Assembly (NCBI GenBank): GCA_049515655.1
Contig: JBEKTW010000024.1
Location: forward strand, 1 to 64,000
Origin: JBEKTW01 sp049515655
GTDB lineage: Bacteria > Bacteroidota > Ignavibacteria > UBA10030 > SZUA-254
DNA: 64,000 bases
Direction of reading: 5' to 3'
The notes beneath the pieces were generated by a model that had not been told where the DNA came from, searched no databases, and saw only the letters and a program-made list of their open reading frames with translations. Below, one piece after another: positions 16,404 to 25,031 of the stretch (position 1 is the first letter of the stretch; each line of letters starts with the position of its first letter). The translations under genes and the position numbers were made by a program.

Positions 16404-16565
16404 AGAATTATCACGGTTCGGACAAATGGTAGCGTGTATGGTTCAAGCACCAGTGTTCCAACGACGTTCCCGTCGTCACAAGGGTGAATCGCGGCGGCTA
16501 CGTTTCGAAATGTGTTAGGCAAAAGGTATCTGTAACTCACAAAAAAAGCAAGGAAGGAGAAGCAT

Positions 16566-17745
16566 ATGGTAACGCGTTCTGTTTTGATATTCTTTTTTGT
16601 GCTGCTGTCCATCATTCTCGCACCCCTGTATTCGGGAGTCGCGCAGAATTTGGAGGGGCGGTGGGTTCTCGGCTTTCACGGCGGCGGCAATGTGTGGATT
16701 AACGATTACAACACGGCGCTTGTCGGATCGGGTGGAGAAGTCATGCTTCGGTACGGCATCAGTCCAGTGTTCTCGGCGGGTATTCTTGTGGGATATGAAG
16801 AACTGAAGTCAAAGGAGGTACCCCAAGCGCCACCTTTTCAGGAGTATTTGAAGTTGCACGCGATTCCCGCGTCAGCCGACGTATGGGTTCATTTTTGCCC
16901 GGGTGAACAGGTCAATCCTTATATCTACGCAGGTGTCGGTTATATGATTTACAAGAGATTGAATGGCGATGGTGTCTATATCCCTAACAGCGAGTATAAA
17001 TCATCGATTGACATGCCATTCGGTATTGGCATTGAAGTCTTTCCATCGAAGGACGTCTCGATTATTGCTGACGGGGGCTACCGGGTAACAGACGATTATC
17101 CCGATGCGCTCAAGATCGGGAAAATCGATGGATATGCAACTGCAAAGGTGGGTGTAAATGTGTACCTCGGCACCAGCGATGCCGACGCAGAGGCGCAGCG
17201 TCTAAAGGAAGCGGAGGCGAGGCGTGTAGAGGATTTGGCCAATGCGGAAGCACGGCGGGTGAAGCAGCAAGCCGATGCCGACGCAGAGGCGAAGCGGGTA
17301 AAGATGCCGTCGCAGAGGCGCAGCGTCTAAAGGATGCAGAGGCGAGGCGGGTAAAGGAATTGGCCGATGCGGAAGCGCGTCGGTTGGCGGAACAGAGTGG
17401 CCGCGATACAATCATCATTCTTGAAAAAGGCAAGACCGTTGTTCTGAAGGGTGTCAACTTTGAGACCAACAAGGCGACGTCGAGAGGGCTCTCAGGGCAC
17501 TCCGTGCCAGTCCGGATCTCAACGTTCTGATTGTTGGTCACACGGACAATGTTGGCACTGCAGCCTACAACAAGAAACTCTCCTTCCGCCGGGCGGAGGC
17601 AGTCAAGTCATGGTTGGTAGGGAAGGGAATATCTGCGAAGCGCTTGTCGGTTGCCGGCAAAGGTTTCGATGAGCCCATCGACGATAACGCTACGGCCGAG
17701 GGTCGGGCAAACAACAGACGAATGGAATTCCGTGTGTTGGAGTAG
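16566..17745 (+). pseudogene. Broken outer-membrane barrel / OmpA fusion gene
   Basis: A signal peptide (MVTRSVLIFFFVLLSIILAP) and barrel domain run intact to about codon 210, then a coiled-coil of repeats (DADAEAQRLKEAEARRV). Within the repeats, at about 17301, one base appears missing (GTAAAGATGCC where GTAAAGGATGCC is expected). The first frame then stops at 17330, while the coil continues in another frame (DAEARRVKELADAEARRLAE). After VVLKGVNFETNKAT a second break of roughly 30 bp occurs. A further frame then gives ERALRALRASPDLNVLIVGH, the OmpA motif GHTDNVGTAAYNKKLS and a proper end at 17745. At least two lesions, so either a pseudogene or two assembly errors. Confidence 0.8.
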
Positions 17746-17790
17746 ACTTCTTGTGATTGTGGGAGAAGGCAGCAATTAGATCTTTGGTTG

Positions 17791-17842
17791 GCCCGAGGCA
17801 GCAGCGCGGTGGTTGGCAGGAATGAGAATCGCTGCCTCGGGC
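17791..17842. terminator. Long 12-bp hairpin downstream of the OmpA fusion
   Basis: GCCCGAGGCAGC (17791-17802) and GCTGCCTCGGGC (17831-17842) are perfect complements around a 28-nt loop. There is no T run, so it may be a factor-dependent terminator, a 3' RNA stabiliser or a repeat rather than a classic terminator. Confidence 0.5.
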
Positions 17843-18001
17843 TTGACCGCTGCCAGCAAAGTTTACTCTCAAACAGGCAGGCAAATGTTTGGGTATGAGA
17901 GAAAGAGTCGTGCAGGTATCCAGAATTGAGAGTGTTGCACGGTTCTCAGTTGTTGGGCATTAATTGCACCAGTATATATGGCATAGGGAAGGAGTATTTC
18001 T

Positions 18002-18694
18002 ATGAACAAAATCCGGTTGCTGCTTATTGAGGATAACCGCCTTCTGCGGGACGGTATCGCGGAGATGCTGAAAGGCCACCCGGATATCAAAATTGTTGCC
18101 GCATCCGGAAACGGTGAGAAGAGCATCCTCAAGATCCACAAATTGAAGCCCAACGTTATCCTCCTGGATCTGGGTCTGCGAAGTCTAAACAGTTTGAATG
18201 TCGTGGAAATCGTGAAGAAAGAATTTCCTCAGGCCAAGGTGATTGTGATGGACCTTGCTCCCGCGCAGGGAGACGTCCTGCAATTCGTCAAAGCTGGAGC
18301 CTCGGGGTTCATCCTGAAGGATGCGACACTTGATGACTTTCTCACCACCATACGTTCCGTTGCTGAAGGGGGAAAAGTTCTGCCTTCTATCCTGAGCGGA
18401 TCGCTCTTTTCACAGATCATTGAACACGCGGTAGACGGAGGGAAAACGGATGTCAACAAGGCGATCCGGATGACCAAACGGGAACGCGAAATCATTGGAC
18501 TGCTCAGCGATGGTTCAAGCAATCAGGAAATGGGCCGCCGACTTCACATTGCGACCTACACTGTTAAAAGTCACGTCCATAACATCATGGAGAAATTGGC
18601 ACTTCACACGCGCCTGGAGGTCGCCAACTATGCCTACACCGACGGCACACTCACGAAGGAGATTGCCAGGAGCATCTCTATGATCAAGAATTAG
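18002..18694 (+). CDS. NarL/LuxR-family response regulator, paralog of 4101 (230 aa)
   Basis: Same architecture and length as the 4101 protein. Acid pocket E10/D11, phospho-Asp D56 (ILLDLGLRS), Lys in FILKDA, and again Asp (D84, VIVMDLAP) in place of the switch Ser/Thr. The HTH includes MTKREREIIGLLSDGSSNQE and ATYTVKSHVHNIMEKL. GGAAGGAG precedes ATG 18002. It stands alone, about 90 bp before a DoxX gene. Target genes are unknown; the neighbouring stress and envelope genes are natural candidates. Confidence 0.9.
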   Translation: MNKIRLLLIEDNRLLRDGIAEMLKGHPDIKIVAASGNGEKSILKIHKLKPNVILLDLGLRSLNSLNVVEIVKKEFPQAKVIVMDLAPAQGDVLQFVKAGASGFILKDATLDDFLTTIRSVAEGGKVLPSILSGSLFSQIIEHAVDGGKTDVNKAIRMTKREREIIGLLSDGSSNQEMGRRLHIATYTVKSHVHNIMEKLALHTRLEVANYAYTDGTLTKEIARSISMIKN

Positions 18695-18792
18695 TTTGGA
18701 TGTGGTACCAACTCAAGGCAGGGCATTCATGGTTTTTGAGACTGCCATAATCCGGCGTTCGAACATCGCTCAACTTACAAAGGATCAATCAC

Positions 18793-19182
18793 ATGGACAC
18801 TCTAGTTCTCATCGGCAGGATTATTTTGGGTGGATTTTTCGTTTACAGCGGGGTCAACCATTTCATCGGATTTGGGATGATGACACAATATGCGAAAATG
18901 AAGGGCGTGCCATTCCCCGCAGTTGCACAGGGCATGACCGGGCTTATGCTCTTGCTTGGCGGACTCAGCATCGTGTTCGGCATCTACCCCGTCGTCGGCA
19001 TTATCCTTCTCGTCGCCTTCCTGGTTCCGGTATCTATTATGATGCACAATTTCTGGAAGCTCGAAGATCCGCAGTCGAGAATGGCCGACAAGGTCAATTT
19101 TATGAAAAACATGGCATTGGTCGGAGCAATTCTCATGCTTCTCGCCATACCGGCGCCGTGGCCTCTTAGCCTGATGCCGTAG
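18793..19182 (+). CDS. DoxX-family membrane protein (129 aa)
   Basis: Four hydrophobic helices with the DoxX pattern: LIGRIILGGFFVYSGVNHFI, then PAVAQGMTGLMLLLGG, VGIILLVAFLVPVSIMMHNF and NMALVGAILMLLAIPAPWP. DoxX proteins are small inner-membrane proteins linked to quinone-dependent redox or thiosulfate metabolism and oxidative stress; the exact role here is unclear. AAAGGA lies before ATG 18793. Confidence 0.88.
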   Translation: MDTLVLIGRIILGGFFVYSGVNHFIGFGMMTQYAKMKGVPFPAVAQGMTGLMLLLGGLSIVFGIYPVVGIILLVAFLVPVSIMMHNFWKLEDPQSRMADKVNFMKNMALVGAILMLLAIPAPWPLSLMP

Positions 19183-19246
19183 AGGTTGCAGATCCACGCA
19201 CAGACAAATGAAGTCATTCTCACGAATTAGCACAAGAGGCAACACT

Positions 19247-19882
19247 ATGAAAAAATATAGGATGTTCGTCATCGGAGGAGTGCTCTGTTGCTGTTTCGCC
19301 CTGATGGCCGGTTGCTCATCATCCGAACTCGTCAATATATGGAGCGATTCTTCATTTCAAGCTCCTTTTCTGAATAAGATACTTGTCGTCTCCGTTAGTA
19401 GGAGTGCGGTGCAGCGCCGTATCTGGGAAGATGCCTTCAGCGTGGAGCTTGCGAAACATGACGTTGCAGCGACGGCTTCGTATCGCCTGTTTCCGGATGA
19501 GGTACCGGATACAAACCAGGTTACTCAAACCGTGCGATCAAATGGCTTCGACGGAATCCTGGTCATCCGCAGACTTCCTTCGGAAACGAATACTCAATAC
19601 TTGCAGGGTTATGTGACCAAAGAACAGGACATGAGATATGATCGCCGCACGGACAGATTTGTAACATATTATCGAGAAATAGAGCACGCCGGATACGTCG
19701 ATTCTCAAAAAGTCGACATTCGCTCTATTGACGTATGGACGACCAAGAATGACGGGCAAATGATTTGGAGTGCCACGAGCAAGACTCCTGAGCCGAATTC
19801 AGCGCAAGCAGTCCGGCCTGAAATCGTCAAGCTCGTTATGTCTGAATTGACACGGGGGCGTATCATCGCTTCTGAGCGTTAA
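19247..19882 (+). CDS. Lipoprotein of unknown function (211 aa)
   Basis: A signal peptide with lipobox (CFALMAGC) precedes a ~190-residue soluble domain: NIWSDSSFQAPFLNKILVVS, RRIWEDAFSVELAKHDV, GFDGILVIRR and the C-terminal IWSATSKTPEPNSAQAVRPE. The layout (sub-200-residue alpha/beta domain after the lipobox, ending in a helix rich in VMSEL) resembles DUF4136-type lipoproteins, but I am not certain of the family. ATG 19247 follows AAGAGGCAACACT. Confidence 0.7.
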   Translation: MKKYRMFVIGGVLCCCFALMAGCSSSELVNIWSDSSFQAPFLNKILVVSVSRSAVQRRIWEDAFSVELAKHDVAATASYRLFPDEVPDTNQVTQTVRSNGFDGILVIRRLPSETNTQYLQGYVTKEQDMRYDRRTDRFVTYYREIEHAGYVDSQKVDIRSIDVWTTKNDGQMIWSATSKTPEPNSAQAVRPEIVKLVMSELTRGRIIASER

Positions 19883-20111
19883 AATGTCGGACTTCAACAT
19901 CACGCGTCCCTCAGCGTTTTTCGGATTGATAAAAACGAAGGATCTCCTTACGGTGCTTTTCGACATCCTCTCGTGGTTGCATTATTTATAGCCATGAAGA
20001 ACGAAACCAAGAGCAGAAATCGACGTCAATATCCGGTACGGTCCATGTTACCGGGTTTGCGACACTAGTGCTCCTACAACTGAAATTGTACATCAAGCGA
20101 GGATCAGAATT

Positions 20112-20342
20112 ATGAAAACAGCGGGCATTGTCCTATTCACTCTGGATTTGTTGGCGACACTCTGCACGGGTTACACCAACGTCACGAAAGAAAAGGTTGT
20201 GGACCTGGAGGATCTCGAAACGGCAGAGGAAAACCAGCGCACCGTAAACTGGATCCCGTACGTCGGAATCGGAATGATGGTGATCGGTGGTGCTTTTCTC
20301 GTACTCGGCAGGAATAAATCGCTGACCTCCCGGTACGAATAG
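20112..20342 (+). CDS. Small two-helix membrane protein (76 aa)
   Basis: N-terminal hydrophobic helix (MKTAGIVLFTLDLLATLCTG), a short charged loop (VTKEKVVDLEDLETAEE), then a second helix (PYVGIGMMVIGGAFLVLG) and a basic tail. Similar small proteins occur with stress genes in this group; no function known. GAGGATCAG precedes the ATG. Confidence 0.7.
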   Translation: MKTAGIVLFTLDLLATLCTGYTNVTKEKVVDLEDLETAEENQRTVNWIPYVGIGMMVIGGAFLVLGRNKSLTSRYE

Positions 20343-20362
20343 TCAACAGGAAGGGCTGTCCA

Positions 20363-20638
20363 ATGGTCGCTACGAAAGAAATTATGGCATATGTTCCAGA
20401 CACACAAACAGTGGGCGAGAAGGAACAGTTTGGCTTCACTGAAGCAAAGCAGATCGGAGATGCCCTCGGCATACGCTGGGACAAATTCGGCGTCGAGCAA
20501 TTCGCAATGGGTTTGAACGTCGAGCTTGAACATGGCCGGAAGGATCCGGAGACGGATGTTACCCACGATAAGCCGATCGTGACAGGCAAAATCGCACTGG
20601 CACACCTCAATGAAATCCCCGACTACTATACACGATGA
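20363..20638 (+). CDS. DUF5661-family protein (91 aa)
   Basis: FGFTEAKQIGDALGIRWDKF, EQFAMGLNVELEHGRKDPET and GKIALAHLNEIPDYYTR are the conserved stretches of DUF5661. It is a small soluble protein of unknown function. It starts 21 bp after the previous gene, with AGGAAGGG upstream, so it is probably co-transcribed. Confidence 0.85.
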   Translation: MVATKEIMAYVPDTQTVGEKEQFGFTEAKQIGDALGIRWDKFGVEQFAMGLNVELEHGRKDPETDVTHDKPIVTGKIALAHLNEIPDYYTR

Positions 20639-20701
20639 GCGGTGATGGAGAACGAGGCGGAGCGAGTGAAAAGCAAGCCACGAAGAGGAGGTCTGTGAGA
20701 A

Positions 20702-20845
20702 ATGCGCCCGACGGTGAAAAATACAATCCTCGGAGTTTTGTTTGTTTTCGTCAATGCCGCGATGTACGTTCTGGAAGCGTGGCAAAGTAGTATATCATCT
20801 ATCTCAACAACAGTGGGATCGGACCAAGGTCTGCTACTGCATTAA
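20702..20845 (+). CDS. Single-helix membrane microprotein (47 aa)
   Basis: MRPTVKNTILGVLFVFVNAA opens a short protein with one hydrophobic helix and a Ser/Thr-rich tail. GAGGAGG lies at suitable spacing before ATG 20702. It fits between the DUF5661 and lmo0937-type genes on the same strand. No family recognised. Confidence 0.5.
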   Translation: MRPTVKNTILGVLFVFVNAAMYVLEAWQSSISSISTTVGSDQGLLLH

Positions 20846-20869
20846 ACCAAAAGAGAAAGGATACTTGCA

Positions 20870-21019
20870 ATGCTATATACTATCGCTGTCATTCTAGTCG
20901 TTCTGTGGCTCGTCGGGCTCCTCGCTTCCTACACCATGGGCGGTTTTCTTCACGTTCTTCTGGTAATCGCTATCGTAGTCCTCCTGGTCAACGTCATTAG
21001 GGGACGAAAACCCGCGTGA
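20870..21019 (+). CDS. lmo0937-family membrane microprotein, second copy (49 aa)
   Basis: MLYTIAVILVVLWLVGLLAS, then YTMGGFLHVLLVIAIVVLLV, NVIRGRKPA. It shares most positions with the 7789 protein but has a shorter tail. AGAAAGG precedes ATG 20870. Same family as lmo0937 / DUF5670; function unknown. Confidence 0.88.
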   Translation: MLYTIAVILVVLWLVGLLASYTMGGFLHVLLVIAIVVLLVNVIRGRKPA

Positions 21020-21070
21020 GTCTCGCCCGTGTGCAGAGATCGATTACAACGTCGCACTCATCCAAATTCA

Positions 21071-21118
21071 TTAACCAGTTAACCAATTAACCAGTTAACC
21101 ATTTAACCAACTAACCAG
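21071..21118. repeat. Six tandem 8-bp repeats in a gene leader
   Basis: TTAACCAG, TTAACCAA, TTAACCAG, TTAACCAT, TTAACCAA and CTAACCAG run head to tail, ending 7 bp before ATG 21126. A change in copy number would alter the distance between promoter and start of the downstream lipoprotein gene. Confidence 0.85.
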
Positions 21119-21125
21119 GAAAACC

Positions 21126-21566
21126 ATGAAGTATACCATTCTGACCTTCGCTGTCGTGGGGTTTATGGCAGGAACGCTCTTAATGGGCTGTAAAAAATCC
21201 TCAGAACAGAAAGTCGAAGCCTCCAAAGACACTGCAGGCCAAGCCGAACAAGATTTGAAAAAGGCTCAAACTGACTATCGCGCAGAATGGCAGACATTCA
21301 AGACTGAGTCTGAACAGAAAATCGATGCCAATGAAAAGAGGATTGATGCATTCAAGGAAAAGATAGAAAAAGCCGGTACGAAGGTCAAAAGGAAGTACAA
21401 CAAAGCAGTGGCGGAGTTAGAGCAAAAAAATCGCGACCTCAGGCAGAAGTTGGAAGATTATAAGGACGATGGACAAACGAGGTGGGAAGAGTTCAAGACG
21501 AACTTCAGTAATGATATGGATTCGCTTGGAACAACAATCAAGGACTTATTCAAAGATAATGATTAA
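21126..21566 (+). CDS. Coiled-coil lipoprotein (146 aa)
   Basis: The signal peptide ends with lipobox LLMGC (Cys22). The mature part is almost entirely charged heptad-like helix: KKSSEQKVEASKDTAGQAEQ, then KVKRKYNKAVAELEQKNRDL and RQKLEDYKDDGQTRWEEF. Similar sll1863-type or Lpp-like stress lipoproteins are known, but I cannot assign a function. It is preceded by the six 8-bp repeats and by CAGGAAAACC as ribosome site. Confidence 0.78.
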   Translation: MKYTILTFAVVGFMAGTLLMGCKKSSEQKVEASKDTAGQAEQDLKKAQTDYRAEWQTFKTESEQKIDANEKRIDAFKEKIEKAGTKVKRKYNKAVAELEQKNRDLRQKLEDYKDDGQTRWEEFKTNFSNDMDSLGTTIKDLFKDND

Positions 21567-21628
21567 CGGCAACAACGAAGCCTGGTCGTTCTCGTGCCAA
21601 TGCGTCGGACAACGTAGGGGAAAATACA

Positions 21629-23173
21629 ATGAAAACACTATGTATTTTGGTTATTTCAGTAATGTGTTCAGCTTTACTTCAGGCGCAGTATCGTGCAAGG
21701 CCTGGTGAACAATCAATATCAAGTCTGAATGACGGGGAAGAACAACATCTCTATAGGTTGGACTCAGAATATCATTCTTCCTTGGATTCGAATCTTGAGA
21801 ATCATTCATCGGGAGACACTGTATACAATAAGTACGGCGATTTACGGAATGACGAGGCCGCACATAACCCGAGACAGCCTTTATGGATGCCTGTTCTCTA
21901 TATTGTCGGGGCTAATGTGCTTACAAATGTGGTTGACACACATCTTCTGAAGAACGACTTTACACGTGTAGGCTTTGTTTCCTGGGGGCGTAATTTGAAA
22001 GCGGGCTGGCCATGGGGTTCCGGGTGGGAATGGGATCGAGACAGATTTGGCATGAATTTTTTCATGCATCCTTACAGCGGGAGCATTTTTTTTAACTCTG
22101 CCCGTGCCAGCGGATATAATTTCTGGGAATCACTTCCATATACATTATTCGGCAGTTATATGTGGAAAATTTTCGGGGAAAACGGGGTACCTGAACGTAA
22201 TGATTTGATTAGTACTACTGTTAACGGCGCATTCGGGGGGGAAATGATTTACCGGTTGAGCTCGGATCTTCTGGATGATCAAACAACGGGGGCCGATCGA
22301 TTCTTCCGGGAACTGGGCGGCGCCATTATCTCGCCTATAAGGTTTCTTAGCAGGCTTTCCCATGGGGAACTTACCAGGTTGACACCGGAAGAAGTATATC
22401 AGAAAGAGCCGCTTAACATAACATTATCCGGTGGGTATCATAGGGTTAATGAAGGAACGTCACTCCAGTCAGGAAGTAATACCCTTAATTTTAATCTTAT
22501 TCTCGATTACGGAAACCCATTTGAAATAAGATCACGGAAACCTTTTGATTATTTCAGAGTTCGGTCCGATTTGGATTTCGGAATGGGTAGGAAAATTGTC
22601 GACAATATCACCGGGTATGGAATTTTATGCGGTAGTAATTATCAAACCGGCAATTTGGAAATGTTGGTCGGATTGTTTCAACACATGAATTATTTTGATA
22701 ATTGGACTTTCGAATTAAGTACAATGGCTTTTGGGCCCAGTATAATTTCCAAGCTGCCAATGAGCGGGAGTTCAAGTCTTTCTACCAGTCTTCATCTTGC
22801 TTTTGTGCCTTTCGGTGGACTCAGCAGTCGGTTTGGACCCGATACTACAGAAGTCAGAGATTATGATTTCGTCGGCGGAACGGAAGCAAAGCTTGAAAAC
22901 ACATTCGATATTGGCGGATGGGCAGACTTTACAATCATAGGTTATTACTGGTGGCTTCATACCTATGTTGGAGTTGCAGCAAATAGTTACATAGCATTAG
23001 TCAAACCCAGAGTTGCATTGAGACTTTTCAACAATGCAAGCATCGGATTTGAACATGAAATTTACTACAGCGATAGATACCCGAGAGACTATGCAAGTGT
23101 ACATTCCGTAAGAACCGAAGAGAAAGTCTATGTGATGTTCTTCTTCGAAGGTTTCAAGCATCAAATGGAATGA
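21629..23173 (+). CDS. DUF3943 outer-membrane protein, copy 1 (514 aa)
   Basis: Signal peptide (MKTLCILVISVMCSALLQAQ). The DUF3943 signature lies at about residues 143-195: FMHPYSGSIFFNSARASGYN and SLPYTLFGSYMWKIFGENG. The C-terminal half is beta-strand rich and fits an outer-membrane barrel. Function unknown. AGGGGAAAA precedes the ATG. A second full-length copy follows 156 bp later, and a third 3' fragment lies at 903-1012. Confidence 0.85.
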   Translation: MKTLCILVISVMCSALLQAQYRARPGEQSISSLNDGEEQHLYRLDSEYHSSLDSNLENHSSGDTVYNKYGDLRNDEAAHNPRQPLWMPVLYIVGANVLTNVVDTHLLKNDFTRVGFVSWGRNLKAGWPWGSGWEWDRDRFGMNFFMHPYSGSIFFNSARASGYNFWESLPYTLFGSYMWKIFGENGVPERNDLISTTVNGAFGGEMIYRLSSDLLDDQTTGADRFFRELGGAIISPIRFLSRLSHGELTRLTPEEVYQKEPLNITLSGGYHRVNEGTSLQSGSNTLNFNLILDYGNPFEIRSRKPFDYFRVRSDLDFGMGRKIVDNITGYGILCGSNYQTGNLEMLVGLFQHMNYFDNWTFELSTMAFGPSIISKLPMSGSSSLSTSLHLAFVPFGGLSSRFGPDTTEVRDYDFVGGTEAKLENTFDIGGWADFTIIGYYWWLHTYVGVAANSYIALVKPRVALRLFNNASIGFEHEIYYSDRYPRDYASVHSVRTEEKVYVMFFFEGFKHQME

Positions 23174-23290
23174 ACTATTTTTTTCATGCTTGCCAATGTC
23201 AGAATAGAGGACTACTATAATGCCTTTAAGTAAGAGCAATTGGGTTCCGGCATAATAGCACGACGGGCTCGTTACAATGAAAAGAACGAT
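23174..23290. repeat. Intergenic segment duplicated with the DUF3943 genes
   Basis: Segments after each DUF3943 stop (23174-23290 and 24875-24985) are similar: GCAGAATAGAGGACTAC versus GTCAGAATAGAGGACTAC, and the shared ACGACGGGCTCGTTAC then ATGAAAAGA. The duplication therefore included gene plus downstream spacer, and the spacer now leads into the second copy or into the PAP2 array. Confidence 0.75.
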
Positions 23291-23329
23291 CATATAAGAT
23301 ACGAAGTCTGCACAACGTAAAAGGAAATA

Positions 23330-24874
23330 ATGAAAACATTATGTATTTTGGTTATTTCAGTAATGTGCTCAGCATTACTTCAAGCGCAGTATCTTGCAAA
23401 GCCTGACAAACACTCAACATCAAGTCTGAATGACGGGGAAGAACAACATCTCTATAGGTTGGACTCAGAATATCATTCTTCCTTGGATTCGAATCTTGAG
23501 AATCATTCGTTGCAAGACACTGCATACGATAGGCACGGTGATTTACAGAATGACGACGCTGCATTTAACCAGAGACAGCCTTTATGGAGACCTCTTTTAG
23601 GAATTGTCGGATCTAATATTGTCACAAATCTAACGGACACCTATATTCTGAAGAATACCTTTACCCATGTGGGCTTTGTTTCCTGGGGGCGTAATTTGAA
23701 AGCGGGCTGGCCATGGGGCTCCGGGTGGGAATGGGATCAAGACAGATTTGGCATGAATTTCTTCATGCATCCTTACGGCGGGGGCATCTTTTTTAACTCC
23801 GCCCGTACGAACGGATACAATTTCTGGGCATCGATTCCATATACATTTTTGGGCAGTTATATGTGGAAAATTTTTGGGGAGACCGGAGTACCTGAACGTA
23901 ATGATTTGATTGCTACCACTGTCAACGGCGTATTCTTTGGGGAAATATTCTACCGGGTTGGCTCAGATCTTCTGGACGATCAAGCAACCGGGGCAGAGAG
24001 ATTTTTCCGGGAAACGGCTGTTGCCATTCTTTCACCTACAAGGTTTCTTAGCAGGCTTTCGCATGGGCAACTTACCAGGTTGGCACCGAAAGAAGTATAT
24101 CAAAAAGAACCGCTTGACATAACATTAACCGCCGGGTATCATAGGATTAATGAAGGAACGTCACTCCAGAGCGGAAGTAACAGCGTTAATCTTGGTCTTG
24201 TTCTCGATTACGGAAACCCGTTTGAAGTAATATCGCGGAAACCTTACGACTATTTCAGAGTCCGGGCAGATCTGGATTTCGGAGTGGGAAGAAAAATTGT
24301 TGATGCTGTAACCGGATATGGAATTTTATGCGGTAGTAATTATCAAACCGGCAATTTGGAAATGTTAGCCGGATTGTCTCAACACATGAGTTATTTTGAT
24401 AACTGGACGTTCGAATTGGGTACAATGGCTTTTGGGCCCAGTATAATTTCCAAGCTGCCAATGAGCGAGAGTTCATGTCTTTATACTGATCTTCATCTTG
24501 GTCTAGTGCCCTTCGGTGGACTCAGTCGGCGGTTTGGACCAGATACTACACTAGTCAGAGATTATGATTATGTTGGCGGAACGGAAGCAAAGCTTGAAAA
24601 CACTGTCAATATTGGCAAATGGGCAGACTTCACAATCGTAGGTTATTACTGGTGGCTTCATACCTATGTAGGAGTTGCAGGAAATAGTTACATAGCATTA
24701 GTCAAACCCAGCATTGTGTTCAAAATATTCAACACAGCAGGCATTGGATTTGAACATCAAATTTACTACAGCGATAGATACCCGAAAGATTTTGCAAGTG
24801 TGCATTCCGTAAGAACCGAAGAGAAAGTCTATCTGATCCTCTACTTCGAAACCTTCAAGCATGAAAAAGAATGA
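23330..24874 (+). CDS. DUF3943 outer-membrane protein, copy 2 (514 aa)
   Basis: The same length as copy 1 and alignable end to end without obvious gaps. It shares the signal peptide, the DUF3943 block (FMHPYGGGIFFNSARTNGYN; GSYMWKIFGETGVPERND) and the closing VHSVRTEEKVYLILYFETFK. Differences cluster in short stretches, notably residues ~60-110 and 190-220, while other stretches are nearly identical at DNA level, a pattern that fits partial gene conversion. AAAGGAAATA precedes the ATG. Confidence 0.85.
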   Translation: MKTLCILVISVMCSALLQAQYLAKPDKHSTSSLNDGEEQHLYRLDSEYHSSLDSNLENHSLQDTAYDRHGDLQNDDAAFNQRQPLWRPLLGIVGSNIVTNLTDTYILKNTFTHVGFVSWGRNLKAGWPWGSGWEWDQDRFGMNFFMHPYGGGIFFNSARTNGYNFWASIPYTFLGSYMWKIFGETGVPERNDLIATTVNGVFFGEIFYRVGSDLLDDQATGAERFFRETAVAILSPTRFLSRLSHGQLTRLAPKEVYQKEPLDITLTAGYHRINEGTSLQSGSNSVNLGLVLDYGNPFEVISRKPYDYFRVRADLDFGVGRKIVDAVTGYGILCGSNYQTGNLEMLAGLSQHMSYFDNWTFELGTMAFGPSIISKLPMSESSCLYTDLHLGLVPFGGLSRRFGPDTTLVRDYDYVGGTEAKLENTVNIGKWADFTIVGYYWWLHTYVGVAGNSYIALVKPSIVFKIFNTAGIGFEHQIYYSDRYPKDFASVHSVRTEEKVYLILYFETFKHEKE

Positions 24875-25031
24875 ACTGCATTATTCATACTTGCGAATGG
24901 CAGAATAGAGGACTACCATCATACCTTTTGGTAAAGAGCGATTGAATTCCGGGATAACAACACGACGGGCTCGTTACTATGAAAAGAGCGATCAACTGAA
25001 GCACACCGCGAACAAAAAAAAGGATGTCTCT

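Noticed and set aside
21071..21118. Possible CRISPR-like array
   Set aside because: The 8-bp units have no spacers; this is a simple tandem repeat. No CRISPR array or cas gene is seen anywhere in the window.
24942..25031. N-terminal extension of PAP2 array member 1
   Set aside because: The signal peptide and ribosome site place the start at 25032; the upstream codons are duplicated spacer sequence.
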